From Bryobacteraceae bacterium (GTDB taxonomy: Bacteria; Acidobacteriota; Terriglobia; Bryobacterales; Bryobacteraceae): 64,000 nt of DNA. The notes under the pieces were generated by a model, which was given only the letters and a program-made list of their open reading frames with translations, had not been told where the DNA came from and searched no databases. Location of the stretch: assembly GCA_026129905.1 (NCBI GenBank), contig JAHCHE010000001.1:62001-126000 (forward strand), written 5' to 3'. Below, one piece after another: positions 8,270 through 17,388 of this stretch. A program made the position numbers and the translations under genes. Each line of letters opens with the position of its first letter. The first letter of the stretch is position 1.

Positions 8270-9705
8270 CAGGCGGACTCAAACCATACCCAAAGTACAA
8301 ACAATCAAGCGTTTCCTGGCTTGGTCAAGTTCCAGAACGCTGGACGGTTTGTCGTATCAAAAATGTTCTCCGTGAGAACGACCGCCGGTCGCCCGATGGC
8401 TCAGGTGTGTTGTTATCGCTCACACGAGTACGTGGCTTGATCCCGCACAGCGACGCAACAGACAAACTACATAGTGCCACCACCCTTGTTGGTTACAAGA
8501 CCTATCGTCCTGGTCAGATCGTCATGAACCGTATGCAAGCATGGAGCGGAATGTTTGGAGCGACATGCATTGAAGGGCTTGTGAGCCCGGATTACGCGGT
8601 TTTCGATCTCTTGGACAATCAGCGTGTTGACTTTGCATTAGAGCGCCTGAAGGCGCCAGACCTTGTGGACCAGTTCGCTCTGCAATCGAAGGGGATCGGT
8701 TCAGGTTTCAATCGCTTATACACAGATCGATTTGGCTCGATTCCCCTGGCGGTTCCTCCGCCCGACGAGCAAAAGGCTATTGTCAACTTTCTAAACTGGT
8801 CGAACTTGCGAATCGACCGGGCGATTCGGGCCAAGCGGAAGATTATCGCGCTACTGAACGAGCAGAAGCAGACGATAATCCAACGCGCGGTCACACGTGG
8901 ACTGGACCCCAAAGTGCGCTTTAAGTCATCTGGCATCCAGGGAATGAACGACATCCCTGAACACTGGGAAGTCTTTCGCCTTCGGATGGTTATTAGGCGC
9001 ATTGATCAGGGCGTTAGCCCACAAGCGGAGGCGTTGCTAGCTGAGGACGGAGCGTGGGGAGTGCTCAAATCCGGTTGCGTCAATCACGGCGTGTTCCGAG
9101 ACACTGAACACAAGCGGCTGCCAGATGGCTTTGAGATCGATTCCTCTCTCACTGTGAATATTGGCGATGTATTGGTTTCGCGTGCATGCGGATCACCCGC
9201 TCTTGTTGGTTCCGTAGCAAAAGTGAAGACACTCCGTTATGAGCTATTACTCTCCGACAAGACGTTCCGTCTTGTGTTCAAAGATCCTGCGCTCACCGAT
9301 TTCTTGGTCGCTGCCATGAATACCCGATACTATCGCACTCAGGTTGAGCAGGCGATCAGCGGCGCCGAAGGTTTGGCAAATAATCTCCCCCTTTCTTCTC
9401 TTAAGGACTTTAAATTGGTAATTCCTCCCAAACCGGAAGCCAAACAGATCGAACGTTATCTAGCGCATGAACTTCAGAGAATCTCTTCTGCCATTGAGCG
9501 GACCGAACGTGAAATTGGGCTCCTGCGCGAATACCGTACCCGTTTGACCGCAGATGTTGTAACCGGAAAGCTGGATGTCCGGGGGGTGGAACTACCCGAG
9601 GCCGAAGAAATCATTGAAGAGTCTATCACAGCGGAAGGCGAGGAAACCGACGAGGCAGAAGGACAAGGCGAAGCACTAAACGAAGAAACCTATGCCAACG
9701 ACTGA
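8266..9705 (+). CDS. hsdS: Type I restriction-modification specificity subunit
   Basis: A 479-residue HsdS with two target-recognition domains, each opening with the usual 'W-L/I-x-x-[VI]-P-x-x-W' signature (SWLGQVPERW near 18 and NDIPEHWEV near 227). Conserved helical spacers end in QKQTIIQRAVTRGL and LLREYRTRLTADVVTGKLDV. The acidic tail (about 445-479) is rich in Glu. It sets the bipartite DNA target of the complex. It overlaps hsdM by 4 bases and hsdR by 14, so translation of the three genes is coupled. Confidence 0.92.
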   Translation: MTGGLKPYPKYKQSSVSWLGQVPERWTVCRIKNVLRENDRRSPDGSGVLLSLTRVRGLIPHSDATDKLHSATTLVGYKTYRPGQIVMNRMQAWSGMFGATCIEGLVSPDYAVFDLLDNQRVDFALERLKAPDLVDQFALQSKGIGSGFNRLYTDRFGSIPLAVPPPDEQKAIVNFLNWSNLRIDRAIRAKRKIIALLNEQKQTIIQRAVTRGLDPKVRFKSSGIQGMNDIPEHWEVFRLRMVIRRIDQGVSPQAEALLAEDGAWGVLKSGCVNHGVFRDTEHKRLPDGFEIDSSLTVNIGDVLVSRACGSPALVGSVAKVKTLRYELLLSDKTFRLVFKDPALTDFLVAAMNTRYYRTQVEQAISGAEGLANNLPLSSLKDFKLVIPPKPEAKQIERYLAHELQRISSAIERTEREIGLLREYRTRLTADVVTGKLDVRGVELPEAEEIIEESITAEGEETDEAEGQGEALNEETYAND

Positions 9706-12646
9706 CACTTCAGAAAAAGGGCTGGAGACCATAATCACTGAATCCCTCGTCAGCGGGGCCAGCTACGCTGCGGGCGATCCAGCGGAGTACGACCGCGACC
9801 ACGCTCTCGATTTCGTGAAGCTCGTCGCGTTCCTCAAGACCACTCAGCCCAAGGTGTTCGAGCAACTCGGAATGGCGGAAGAAGGCCCGAAACGCACCTC
9901 CTTCCTCGCCCGCCTTCAAGGGGAAGTCGCTAAGCGCGGAGTCATTGACGTTCTCCGCGGCGGCGTGAAGCATGGCGCCTCTAGTGTGGACCTGTTCTAC
10001 GGCACACCCTCGCCAGAGAACGCCAAAGCCGTCGAACGCTTCGGACAAAACATCTTCTCCGTGACGCGCCAGCTTCGCTACAGCAAGGACGAAACTCAGC
10101 TTGCGCTCGACCTCTGTATTTTCATCAACGGCCTCCCTATCGCCACGTTTGAACTGAAGAACAATCTTACTAAGCAGACCGTCGAAGACGCGGTCCAGCA
10201 GTACAAGCGCGACCGCGATCCCCGCGAGCTTCTCTTCCAGTTCGGCCGCTGCATGGTCCACTTTGCGGTGGACGATCAGGAGGTACGCTTCTGCACCGAA
10301 CTGAAAGGTCCGGCTTCATGGTTCCTTCCCTTCAATAAGGGATTTAACGACGGAGCCGGCAACCCTCCCAATCCTGACGGCCTGAAGACCGATTACCTTT
10401 GGCGCAACGTGCTGTCGCGTACGGGTATCACTGACATCATCGAGAACTATGCCCAGGCGGTCGAAGAGAAGGACCCAAAGACCGGGCGCAAGAAACGCCG
10501 GCAGATCTTCCCGCGCTATCACCAGCTCGATGTGGTCCGCAAGCTCCTCACCGATGCCAGAACCCGCGGCGCTGGGAGACGCTACCTGATTGAGCATTCA
10601 GCCGGCAGCGGCAAGAGCAACTCCATCGCCTGGCTCGCGCATCAGCTCGTCGGGCTCGAAGAGGGCAGTAAGCAGGTATTCGACTCCGTCATTGTCGTGA
10701 CGGATCGGCGGGTGCTCGACAAGCAGATCAAGGACACCATCAAGCAGTTCGCCCAGGTGTCCTCGACCGTGGGCCACGCCGAACACACCGGCGACCTGCG
10801 GAAGTATCTTGCATCCGGCAAGAAGATAGTCATTTCGACTGTTCAAAAATTCCCTGTCCTTCTCAAGGACATCGGCGATGAACACCGAGGCCGGACTTTC
10901 GCAATCATAATTGACGAAGCGCACTCCAGCCAGAGCGGTCGCACGGCGGCCCAAATGAATATGGCTCTCTCCACGGAAGGCGCCGAAAAGGAAGAGGAGA
11001 CCTTCGAAGACCAGATCAACCGGATCATGGAAGCACACAAGATGCTTCCCAACGCCAGTTATTTCGCCTTCACCGCAACGCCGAAGAACAAGACACTGGA
11101 GGTATTTGGCGACCCGTGCCCGGAGGGGGATAAGGTCAAGCATGAACCGTTCCACAGCTACACCATGAAGCAGGCCATTCAGGAAAGATTCATCTTGGAT
11201 GTGCTCGCAAACTATACTCCCGTAGACAGCTACTACCGGCTCATCAAGACCATCGAAGACGATCCCGAGTTCGACGTGAAGAAGGCCCAGAGGAAGCTCC
11301 GTCACTACGTCGAATCCCATGAGGACGCGATCTGCAAGAAGGCCGAGATCATGGTGGACCACTTTCATGAGAAGGTCGCCGCCCTTCAGAAAATTGGCGG
11401 CCAGGCGCGCGCCATGGTTGTCACAGGCAGCATCGAGCGTGCGATTCAGTATTACAGCGCCTTCCGCGACTACCTGAAAGAACGGAAAAGTCCGTATCAG
11501 GCGATTGTCGCCTTCTCCGGGGAGCACGAGTTTGGCGGCAAGAAGATGACCGAGTCATCGTTGAATGGTTTTCAGAGCAATCTCATTCCCGAGCGCTTCC
11601 AGGAGGACCCGTATCGGTTCCTCGTTTGCGCCGAGAAGTTCCAGACAGGATACGACGAGCCGCTGCTCCATACCATGTACGTGGACAAGGTCTTGTCGGG
11701 CATCAAGGCGGTGCAGACGCTCTCGCGCCTTAACCGCGCCCATCCGAAAAAGCACGATACATTCGTTCTTGATTTTCAAAACGACACTGACACCATCCGT
11801 GCGTCGTTCGAGCCGTACTACCGTACGACCATCTTGAGTGAGGAAACCGATCCGAATAAGCTCCATGATCTGAAGGCGACACTCGACGGCTACCAGGTGT
11901 ACAAAGCCGCGGAGGTTGACAAGCTCGCTCAACTCTTCCTCGGCGGTGCGGCGCGGGACACCCTTGATCCCATCCTGGACGCCTGCGTAGCCGTGTATAT
12001 AGACACCCTCGACGAGGATGGGCAGGTTGACTTCAAAGGGAAGGCAAAAGCGTTCATCCGCATCTACGGCTTCCTTTCGTCGATCCTCTCTTACACGAAT
12101 GCCGAATGGGAGAAGCTCTCCATCTTCCTGAACTTTCTCATCCCCAAGCTGCCCGCGCCGAAGGAAGAGGACCTGTCCAAAGGCATTCTTGAGAACATCG
12201 ATATGGAAAGCTACCGGCCAGAGGTGCGATCCGCCATCAACATCGCACTCGCCGACCAGGATGCAGAGATCGGTCCCGTTCCGACCGCGGGGGGCGGGCT
12301 CACGCCCGAGCCTGAGCTCGACCGGCTCAGCAATATCGTCAAGGCCTTCAACGAGCAGTTTGGGAATATCGACTGGAAAGACGCCGACAAGATTCGGAAG
12401 GTGATCGCGGAAGAAATTCCGGCCAAGGTCTCAGCTGACAAAGCCTATCAGAATGCGATCCGAAATTCTGACAAACAGAACGCTCGCATCGAACACGATA
12501 GAGCCCTCCAGCGCGTCCTGGTGGAACTGCTGTCGGACCACACTGAGCTATTCAAGCAGTTCCAGGACAACGCGACTTTCAAGAAATGGCTCGCCGACAC
12601 TATATTTGCCGCTACATACACACAACTCCAGGCTGTCGAAGGGTAG
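9692..12646 (+). CDS. hsdR: Type I restriction enzyme, motor and nuclease subunit
   Basis: A 984-residue HsdR. The N-terminal PD-(D/E)XK nuclease region includes SSVDLFYGTPS and the FELKN strand that supplies the E-x-K pair. The SF2 translocase follows, with Walker A HSAGSGKS at 302-309 (Lys308) and IDEAH at 407-411. A late helicase motif is visible in the LSRLNRAHPKKHDTFVLDF region. The C-terminal helical domain docks on HsdM. It cleaves foreign DNA after ATP-driven translocation. The reading frame is intact, so the locus looks functional. The ATG at 9692 lies inside the hsdS 3' end. Confidence 0.93.
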   Translation: MPTTDTSEKGLETIITESLVSGASYAAGDPAEYDRDHALDFVKLVAFLKTTQPKVFEQLGMAEEGPKRTSFLARLQGEVAKRGVIDVLRGGVKHGASSVDLFYGTPSPENAKAVERFGQNIFSVTRQLRYSKDETQLALDLCIFINGLPIATFELKNNLTKQTVEDAVQQYKRDRDPRELLFQFGRCMVHFAVDDQEVRFCTELKGPASWFLPFNKGFNDGAGNPPNPDGLKTDYLWRNVLSRTGITDIIENYAQAVEEKDPKTGRKKRRQIFPRYHQLDVVRKLLTDARTRGAGRRYLIEHSAGSGKSNSIAWLAHQLVGLEEGSKQVFDSVIVVTDRRVLDKQIKDTIKQFAQVSSTVGHAEHTGDLRKYLASGKKIVISTVQKFPVLLKDIGDEHRGRTFAIIIDEAHSSQSGRTAAQMNMALSTEGAEKEEETFEDQINRIMEAHKMLPNASYFAFTATPKNKTLEVFGDPCPEGDKVKHEPFHSYTMKQAIQERFILDVLANYTPVDSYYRLIKTIEDDPEFDVKKAQRKLRHYVESHEDAICKKAEIMVDHFHEKVAALQKIGGQARAMVVTGSIERAIQYYSAFRDYLKERKSPYQAIVAFSGEHEFGGKKMTESSLNGFQSNLIPERFQEDPYRFLVCAEKFQTGYDEPLLHTMYVDKVLSGIKAVQTLSRLNRAHPKKHDTFVLDFQNDTDTIRASFEPYYRTTILSEETDPNKLHDLKATLDGYQVYKAAEVDKLAQLFLGGAARDTLDPILDACVAVYIDTLDEDGQVDFKGKAKAFIRIYGFLSSILSYTNAEWEKLSIFLNFLIPKLPAPKEEDLSKGILENIDMESYRPEVRSAINIALADQDAEIGPVPTAGGGLTPEPELDRLSNIVKAFNEQFGNIDWKDADKIRKVIAEEIPAKVSADKAYQNAIRNSDKQNARIEHDRALQRVLVELLSDHTELFKQFQDNATFKKWLADTIFAATYTQLQAVEG

Positions 12647-12682
12647 AGCGCACTATGACGCCAGTCCTTGCTCTTTTCAAGC

Positions 12683-13204
12683 TCATCTCTCAGATGTTCG
12701 AAGATGCCGCGTAATATGGTCGTCGAAGAGTGTGGACGCAAACGCCACCGCATCAAACACCGCCATCATCTCGGCTTCGCTTTTCCATGGTTTTCGGGGG
12801 CGTGGTAGCCGAGGCGCCAGTTCAGGAAACCGCTTCGCGATCAGCTCAGCGGTTCGATGTTTGCTTCTTGCGCCGGAAGACGAGAAGAACTCCCGGACCT
12901 TCCGTTGCGTAACCCGCTTGACCTTCATCCCTCTTCGCTCCACCAGCGTCTCGATTGAGGAAAGCAGTCGCCTTGCTCTCGCCCCTCGGCGCGATCCGCG
13001 CCGGACATCCTCCATCACAAGGACACGCGGTCTGTACTGATCGATGAGCTTAAGCACGCGATCAAGACTTTTCCGGTGCTTGTCGGTTGTTGCGTGCACC
13101 ACTCCCCAATCGATGAGGCGGCTGCCACCTTCGATGATGGCGAAACCGAAGCCGCGGCTTGTTGGATCGATGCTCAGGATCCTGGTGCCGGTTGAAGTCG
13201 TCAT
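12683..13204 (-). CDS. RuvC-like Holliday-junction/RNase H-fold nuclease
   Basis: A 173-residue protein starting at ATG 13204, which overlaps the XRE gene's stop (ATGA). The RNase H-fold signature is clear: ILSIDPTSRGFGFAII with Asp13, VLVMED with Glu65, and a C-terminal helix containing E143/E145 and Asp151 (MMAVFDAVAFAS). This matches RuvC's Asp-Glu-Asp/Asp layout, although sequence similarity is limited to these blocks. It is probably a junction resolvase carried by the mobile element. An alternative is a structure-specific nuclease of unknown use. It shares an operon with the XRE regulator and faces hsdR tail-to-tail, with 36 bases between stops. Confidence 0.7.
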   Translation of the reverse strand: MTTSTGTRILSIDPTSRGFGFAIIEGGSRLIDWGVVHATTDKHRKSLDRVLKLIDQYRPRVLVMEDVRRGSRRGARARRLLSSIETLVERRGMKVKRVTQRKVREFFSSSGARSKHRTAELIAKRFPELAPRLPRPRKPWKSEAEMMAVFDAVAFASTLFDDHITRHLRTSER

Positions 13205-13551
13205 CGTTCCTTTTGGGATTGGCGGCTCGCACGTATTGCGGTGGCCAAGGTCTCCAGCTTTGCCCTTATAATCGGCGTTTCGACTCTCGCGCTCAGTTTC
13301 CCGCCCAGGCGTCCGATCCGCTTGAGCGTCTTTCTTTCGATTGCGGCAAAGACGCCGGCGAACAGATCCCGCACCGGAACCCGGAAGATCGCTTCATAGG
13401 CTAGAGCTGTCTCCAAGGTCGGGGTCCTCTTCCGCTGCTCGTAACGCGACACTTTAGACCCGTTAGCGCAGCCCAGGAGGTATCCGACCTCATCCTGGGT
13501 GAGACCGCTCCGTTTGCGATACATTCGCAGGTAGTTGAGTAGTGTAAGCAT
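13201..13551 (-). CDS. XRE-family transcriptional regulator
   Basis: A 116-residue protein from ATG 13551. Residues 1-65 form a Cro/C1-type HTH: LRMYRKRSGLTQDEVGYLLG, then SKVSRYEQRKRTPTLETALAYEAIF. The rest (about 75-116) is basic and helical. It is cotranscribed with the RuvC-like gene, whose start overlaps its stop. A palindrome centred on GGTTAACC lies six bases upstream of the start codon and is a plausible autoregulatory operator. Confidence 0.85.
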   Translation of the reverse strand: MLTLLNYLRMYRKRSGLTQDEVGYLLGCANGSKVSRYEQRKRTPTLETALAYEAIFRVPVRDLFAGVFAAIERKTLKRIGRLGGKLSARVETPIIRAKLETLATAIRASRQSQKER

Positions 13552-13556
13552 GGTTA

Positions 13557-13573
13557 TTGTGGTTAACCAACAA
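13557..13573. promoter_or_regulatory. Candidate operator of the XRE gene
   Basis: TTGTGGTTAACCAACAA is a near-palindrome: perfect GGTTAACC core with matching TTGT and ACAA flanks offset by one base. It lies directly upstream of the XRE start codon (13551), where an autorepressor would bind. Binding is inferred. Confidence 0.4.
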
Positions 13574-13577
13574 AAAA

Positions 13578-13609
13578 GTGTGCGTTCATCGTATTCGATG
13601 GGCGCACAC
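13578..13609. repeat. Hairpin 1 of the XRE-ATPase intergenic region
   Basis: An inverted repeat: GTGTGCG pairs with CGCACAC and CATCG pairs with CGATG. Two G-T pairs join the stems and the loop is TATT, for 14 paired positions in all. It lies in the XRE upstream region, so it may form in a leader RNA or serve as a protein-binding site. Confidence 0.45.
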
Positions 13610-13625
13610 CTCTAAAGACAGGAAA

Positions 13626-13645
13626 ACTTGCCGTTGACGGCAAGT
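13626..13645. repeat. Hairpin 2 of the XRE-ATPase intergenic region
   Basis: A perfect inverted repeat: ACTTGCCGT, two-base spacer, ACGGCAAGT. As DNA it is a 20-base near-palindrome and could be a dimeric protein-binding site. No T-run follows on either strand, so a simple terminator is unlikely. Confidence 0.45.
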
Positions 13646-13804
13646 AACGGCTACTTCGTGGAGACAATGGTAAGGAGCAAAATAGGCGCCATAGCCTTTA
13701 ATTAAACACCAAGATCAACCTGGAGCATACTGGAGGAATCAGCGCAACTGTGGACAACAGTTCAACAAGTTGTGGAGGCATGTGTTGGGTGGACGTTGGG
13801 GATG

Positions 13805-13926
13805 TTGGGGACTTCGTTCTGGGTGCGAGGATGTGGAGCCGACTACTATTCCCTGTGTTTCTGGGCCTGGCTTAAATCACGCCAGCGGGAGCCTCACCAC
13901 CAGGGCAACGTCCCCGAAGTCCCCAA
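13805..13926. repeat. Long-spaced inverted repeat before the ATPase gene end
   Basis: TTGGGGACTTCG (13805-13816) is repeated exactly in reverse complement as CGAAGTCCCCAA (13915-13926). The left arm is preceded by a second GTTGGGGA copy and the right arm by a second GTCCCC copy, so each arm is a short tandem. No gene occupies 13552-13929. The region combines this repeat with two hairpins and the XRE operator, as expected of a replication or transfer origin or a multi-operator control region. Confidence 0.45.
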
Positions 13927-13929
13927 GGT

Positions 13930-15285
13930 CTACCTGGCCATATCTTCGATGGGGTTGTCAGAGTCGGCGATTTCAGTACCTCCGATCCCGTACTTCTCAT
14001 ATAGCCGGTCGAGTTTCGATGCTCCGTTTGGGGAGAGCACAAATACTCCATGACTCTTGTGTGTCTTGAGCTGAAGGTTTCGCCGGATGAGGCCGCCGAT
14101 CCACTTCGGCGTGATCTTCCGGTCGTAGTCTTCGGTATGACGCTCGATGAATAGATCCGTTATCTCTTTCACCGACACCTGGCTACCATCTGACTTCGAG
14201 AGGAGGTCACGAATAACCTCAAGGATCTGGGCTTCGGTATCGGCGCTGCGCTCCACAACGAGTTCCCGGTCGTACTCCCGGGCCAGGTTGAGAAGTCCTT
14301 CCCTCGCTATAGGGTTTTCGATAACGCTGAGCAACGGTCCGAAAAGCTGGGCAAGCCTCGGCTCGATTGAACGATCGATCAGTGCGGGGTTAATCTTACA
14401 CTTTCCGAAATTCCTGAAGCGGAACATGAGGAGCTTGTTGCGTAGTTCTCGGGATTTGAGCTTCCATTCTCCGTCAAGGTTCAACGGGATGTCATCCCTG
14501 AGTTTGCCGCCCCCGGTTTCTTCAGTGAGGCAGCGGCTCTCCAGAGCGCGGTCTTGGAAGTAGTTGCGGGTGGCAATGATCTTGGGGCCGAAAACAGTGA
14601 AGGCCTTCGGGGAGAACTCCTTGTTGTTCTGGGACTCGCTTCGGAGCACCGGAAAGCCTCGGGCGTTCCCGTTGTTGAGGATCTTCACAATGTCGGCTTT
14701 TTCATCCGAGAAGCGGAAGTCGCCCTCGTCCACGATCAGAGTGCCACGGAAAGCGTCCAGTATCCGGAAGATTGGGGAGACGGTGGAGGCGCCGCTTGCA
14801 AAAATGGGCTTGTAGCAGAGGGATCCCACGGTGAGAAGAAACCTTGTCTTCCCTGAACCGGTATCGCCCCGGACCCGCAGGTACGGTAGTTCGTTGAAGG
14901 CGTCGTAGACCCAACTGAAGAGGACGTAGTAGCTCGCGATCTGTTCGAAAAGAGGCGAAACGTCAACGTACGTGTGGATGAAGGCCTGGACCTCCTTCAC
15001 CAGCTCTCCTGTTGATCCGTAATCAACCCCTTCCGAGGGGAAGAGCACCACTTCGTGGGCAAGGAGGTTGTTCTTGGGCGAATACGGCACCAGGGTTTCG
15101 CCGTTCACGTTAAGGCTTTTCTCCTCCCGAATATCACCAACCTTCCCGACGCACAAGAGAGTACGCCTTTTCTCAGAGCGGTATAGCATCTCAACTAACA
15201 TGCCGTCCTCAAGTACGGCTGAGGCCGTTGGCCGAACCTTGTCTTCCTTCGTAGTATTGCTCTTTGGCGGGGTGTCTGTGCTCAC
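13930..15285 (-). CDS. P-loop ATPase of a mobile element (helicase/primase-associated type)
   Basis: A 451-residue protein. Walker A is RGDTGSGKT at 139-147 and Walker B is GTLIVDEGDF, with D186/E187. A sensor-like Asn or Arg follows in KIIATRNYFQDRALESRCL. The C-terminal part (about 355-430) looks like a winged helix (KEITDLFIERH … PKWIGGLIRRNLQLKTHKSHG). This layout is found in element-borne ATPases related to D5/DUF927-like helicases. A role in replication or stability of the element is inferred. The start at 15285 is supported by frame only. Confidence 0.55.
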   Translation of the reverse strand: MSTDTPPKSNTTKEDKVRPTASAVLEDGMLVEMLYRSEKRRTLLCVGKVGDIREEKSLNVNGETLVPYSPKNNLLAHEVVLFPSEGVDYGSTGELVKEVQAFIHTYVDVSPLFEQIASYYVLFSWVYDAFNELPYLRVRGDTGSGKTRFLLTVGSLCYKPIFASGASTVSPIFRILDAFRGTLIVDEGDFRFSDEKADIVKILNNGNARGFPVLRSESQNNKEFSPKAFTVFGPKIIATRNYFQDRALESRCLTEETGGGKLRDDIPLNLDGEWKLKSRELRNKLLMFRFRNFGKCKINPALIDRSIEPRLAQLFGPLLSVIENPIAREGLLNLAREYDRELVVERSADTEAQILEVIRDLLSKSDGSQVSVKEITDLFIERHTEDYDRKITPKWIGGLIRRNLQLKTHKSHGVFVLSPNGASKLDRLYEKYGIGGTEIADSDNPIEDMAR

Positions 15286-15396
15286 AATATCCGAAGGCTA
15301 CAAGCTGTGACTCGTTAAACCAGGCTGGTACTCTTGCCGCTCTCAGATACTTTGCCCGTCTTCTGCGTGTACTTGCCAGTTAGTACCCTAGACCAG

Positions 15397-15606
15397 ATGA
15401 GAAAGAGAAAGCGCAGCCGAAAAGCAAACTTCGCATCAAGAACGGAACTCGAAGAGTTCAAGACCTTTCTGGGTCCTTTAGCGAATGACTACACAGACGG
15501 CGAACTCCGACAACTACGACGGGAGATGTATGCAATGGCAGAGATTCTGCTCGACCTCTTTTTGGCTAAGAACAAGAAGAGGAACCTTCCTGATATTCAG
15601 TTTTGA
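15397..15606 (+). CDS. Small basic protein of unknown function
   Basis: The frame opens at 15334, but the first 21 codons look like untranslated leader; from ATG 15397 the product is 69 residues (MRKRKRSRKANF…). The N-terminus is strongly basic, followed by a helix with ELEEFKTFLGPLANDYTDGELRQLRREMYAMAEILLDLFL. It precedes the first serine recombinase by 76 bases on the same strand and may be an accessory such as a recombination directionality factor, by position only. No family is recognised. Confidence 0.5.
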   Translation: MRKRKRSRKANFASRTELEEFKTFLGPLANDYTDGELRQLRREMYAMAEILLDLFLAKNKKRNLPDIQF

Positions 15607-15682
15607 CAGTTAGGGTGGCATCAGTTAACATTTTTCCAATCGGCGCAACGTCGCCCGATGGTAGTTAAGTCTTTTCAACTCC

Positions 15683-17290
15683 ATGAACGCAGTCATCTAT
15701 TGCCGTGTTTCCTCAAAAGAGCAAGTGGAAGGCACCAGCCTGGAATCTCAACAGCTCGCCTGCGAGGAGTATGCCCGTGCCCGAAACATTCAGGTGTTCA
15801 AGACGTTCATCGAGCAGGGAGAGTCGGCGAAGTTTGCCGACCGCACTGAGCTTCTATCTCTTCTAGATTTCTGTCGTGAGAACAAGGGAAAGGTCAACAT
15901 GCTCCTGGTTTGGAAGGTTGACCGGTTCGCCCGGAATGTAGCGGACCATTTCAGCGTCAAAGCTACCCTCCAGAAGTATGGGGTGGACATCGTGTCCGTG
16001 ACAGAGCCGATCGACGCCAACCCCGAGGGGAAGCTCATGGAAACGATTCTGGCCGGCTTCGCCCAGTTCGACAACGATATCCGTGCCGCTCGGACCGTAC
16101 AAGGCATGAGGCGCAAGATCCAGGAGGGAATCTTCCCCTGGAGGCCTCCGCTAGGATACAAGAGCCCAACCAGGAGTCGGGAGAAGAAAAACAGGCCAGA
16201 TGAGCCCGATCAGCCCCTGTTTGGACTCCTTCAGAAAGCATGGCAGCAGTTCACCACTGGAATCTACACCAAGGCTGAAATACGGCGCCTCATGGAAAGC
16301 TGGGGCATCACCTCGCGGAACGATCTGCCGCTGTCCGACTCCTCCATCGATAATTTCTTCCGCAACCCGTATTACGCCGGCATTCTCGTCGATCCATGGT
16401 CCGGAGAAGAACACCAGGGGAAGCACGTCCCAATGGTCTCCAGCGAAGAATTCGCACAGGTACAGCAGCTTGTGGCCAAACGGAGCCGGGCCATACCGCA
16501 TCATCGGCATCGAGAAGAGTTTCCTCTCAAGGGACTCGTGCGATGCAGCGGGTGCGGAAGGTACCTGACCGCAGCCTTCAGCCGCGGCCGGTCACGCCGC
16601 TACCCCTATTACCACTGCTATCACCAAGCCTGCCATCTTCGGGACAAAGCTCTTCCGGCAGACGGAGTACACGAAGAATTTAGGGCATACCTGCCGCTGA
16701 TTGCTCCGAAAACAGAACTGCTGGCCAACCTCGGGGAGATCGCACTGAGATCAGCCGAGGGACGCGAGCAGGCTTATCGTTCTAGGCGAACACAGACGAA
16801 GAATTCTCTTGACGGCCTGAATAATGAGATGCGTGAACTAATACGGATGCGAGCACAACGGCTCATTTCAGACGAGGAATTCAAGAGTCAGCGAACCGCT
16901 CTCTTGGAGAAGCGCCATGCCATTGAGGTACAGGGAAAGCCCACCCGATTCAACTCGGTCGAGATTAAGGAACGACTTCACGAAGTTGCGGCTCCTCTCC
17001 ACGCTCTCCTCGATACCTGGAAGAGGCTACTGCCCGCCGTCCGTTCCCGGTTCCAACGTTTGATCTTTCCGGTTGGATTCATTGCCGGAAATATTCGAAC
17101 CGCCGAATTGGGGCTTCTCTTCAGGACATTTGGCGATTTTCTGACAGGCAATCCCCATGTGGTCCCCCTCGACCTCAAAACTTTGAACCAGATATATCAA
17201 GAACTACAAGAGTTTGCGAGTGTTCTGAAGGGAGATGAAGAGCAGAAAGAGCAATCGGGAAAGCGTGTTCGAAAACATTCCAACAAATAG
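15683..17290 (+). CDS. Large serine recombinase 1
   Basis: A 535-residue recombinase. The resolvase catalytic domain (1-140) contains YCRVSSKEQ with catalytic Ser10, and the WKVDRFARNVADH and ETILAGFAQFDNDIRAARTVQGMR arginine-bearing helices. The recombinase domain (about 150-260) is followed by a zinc ribbon (CSGCGRY … CYHQACHL, about 285-325), a coiled coil (about 350-410) and a basic tail. It catalyses integration and excision by a serine mechanism. It differs clearly from the comM-proximal recombinase at 41.06 kb, so a second element or an older insertion is likely. I did not find flanking attachment sites. Confidence 0.9.
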   Translation: MNAVIYCRVSSKEQVEGTSLESQQLACEEYARARNIQVFKTFIEQGESAKFADRTELLSLLDFCRENKGKVNMLLVWKVDRFARNVADHFSVKATLQKYGVDIVSVTEPIDANPEGKLMETILAGFAQFDNDIRAARTVQGMRRKIQEGIFPWRPPLGYKSPTRSREKKNRPDEPDQPLFGLLQKAWQQFTTGIYTKAEIRRLMESWGITSRNDLPLSDSSIDNFFRNPYYAGILVDPWSGEEHQGKHVPMVSSEEFAQVQQLVAKRSRAIPHHRHREEFPLKGLVRCSGCGRYLTAAFSRGRSRRYPYYHCYHQACHLRDKALPADGVHEEFRAYLPLIAPKTELLANLGEIALRSAEGREQAYRSRRTQTKNSLDGLNNEMRELIRMRAQRLISDEEFKSQRTALLEKRHAIEVQGKPTRFNSVEIKERLHEVAAPLHALLDTWKRLLPAVRSRFQRLIFPVGFIAGNIRTAELGLLFRTFGDFLTGNPHVVPLDLKTLNQIYQELQEFASVLKGDEEQKEQSGKRVRKHSNK

Positions 17291-17388
17291 ACCCCACTTG
17301 AATAGTTGGAACCAGTAGTCTTGAAGCGCTATACACTCAACCTGGGTGCCGAGGGGAACTGTGGGTGAGTGCGGCGGGGGCGGCAGGG

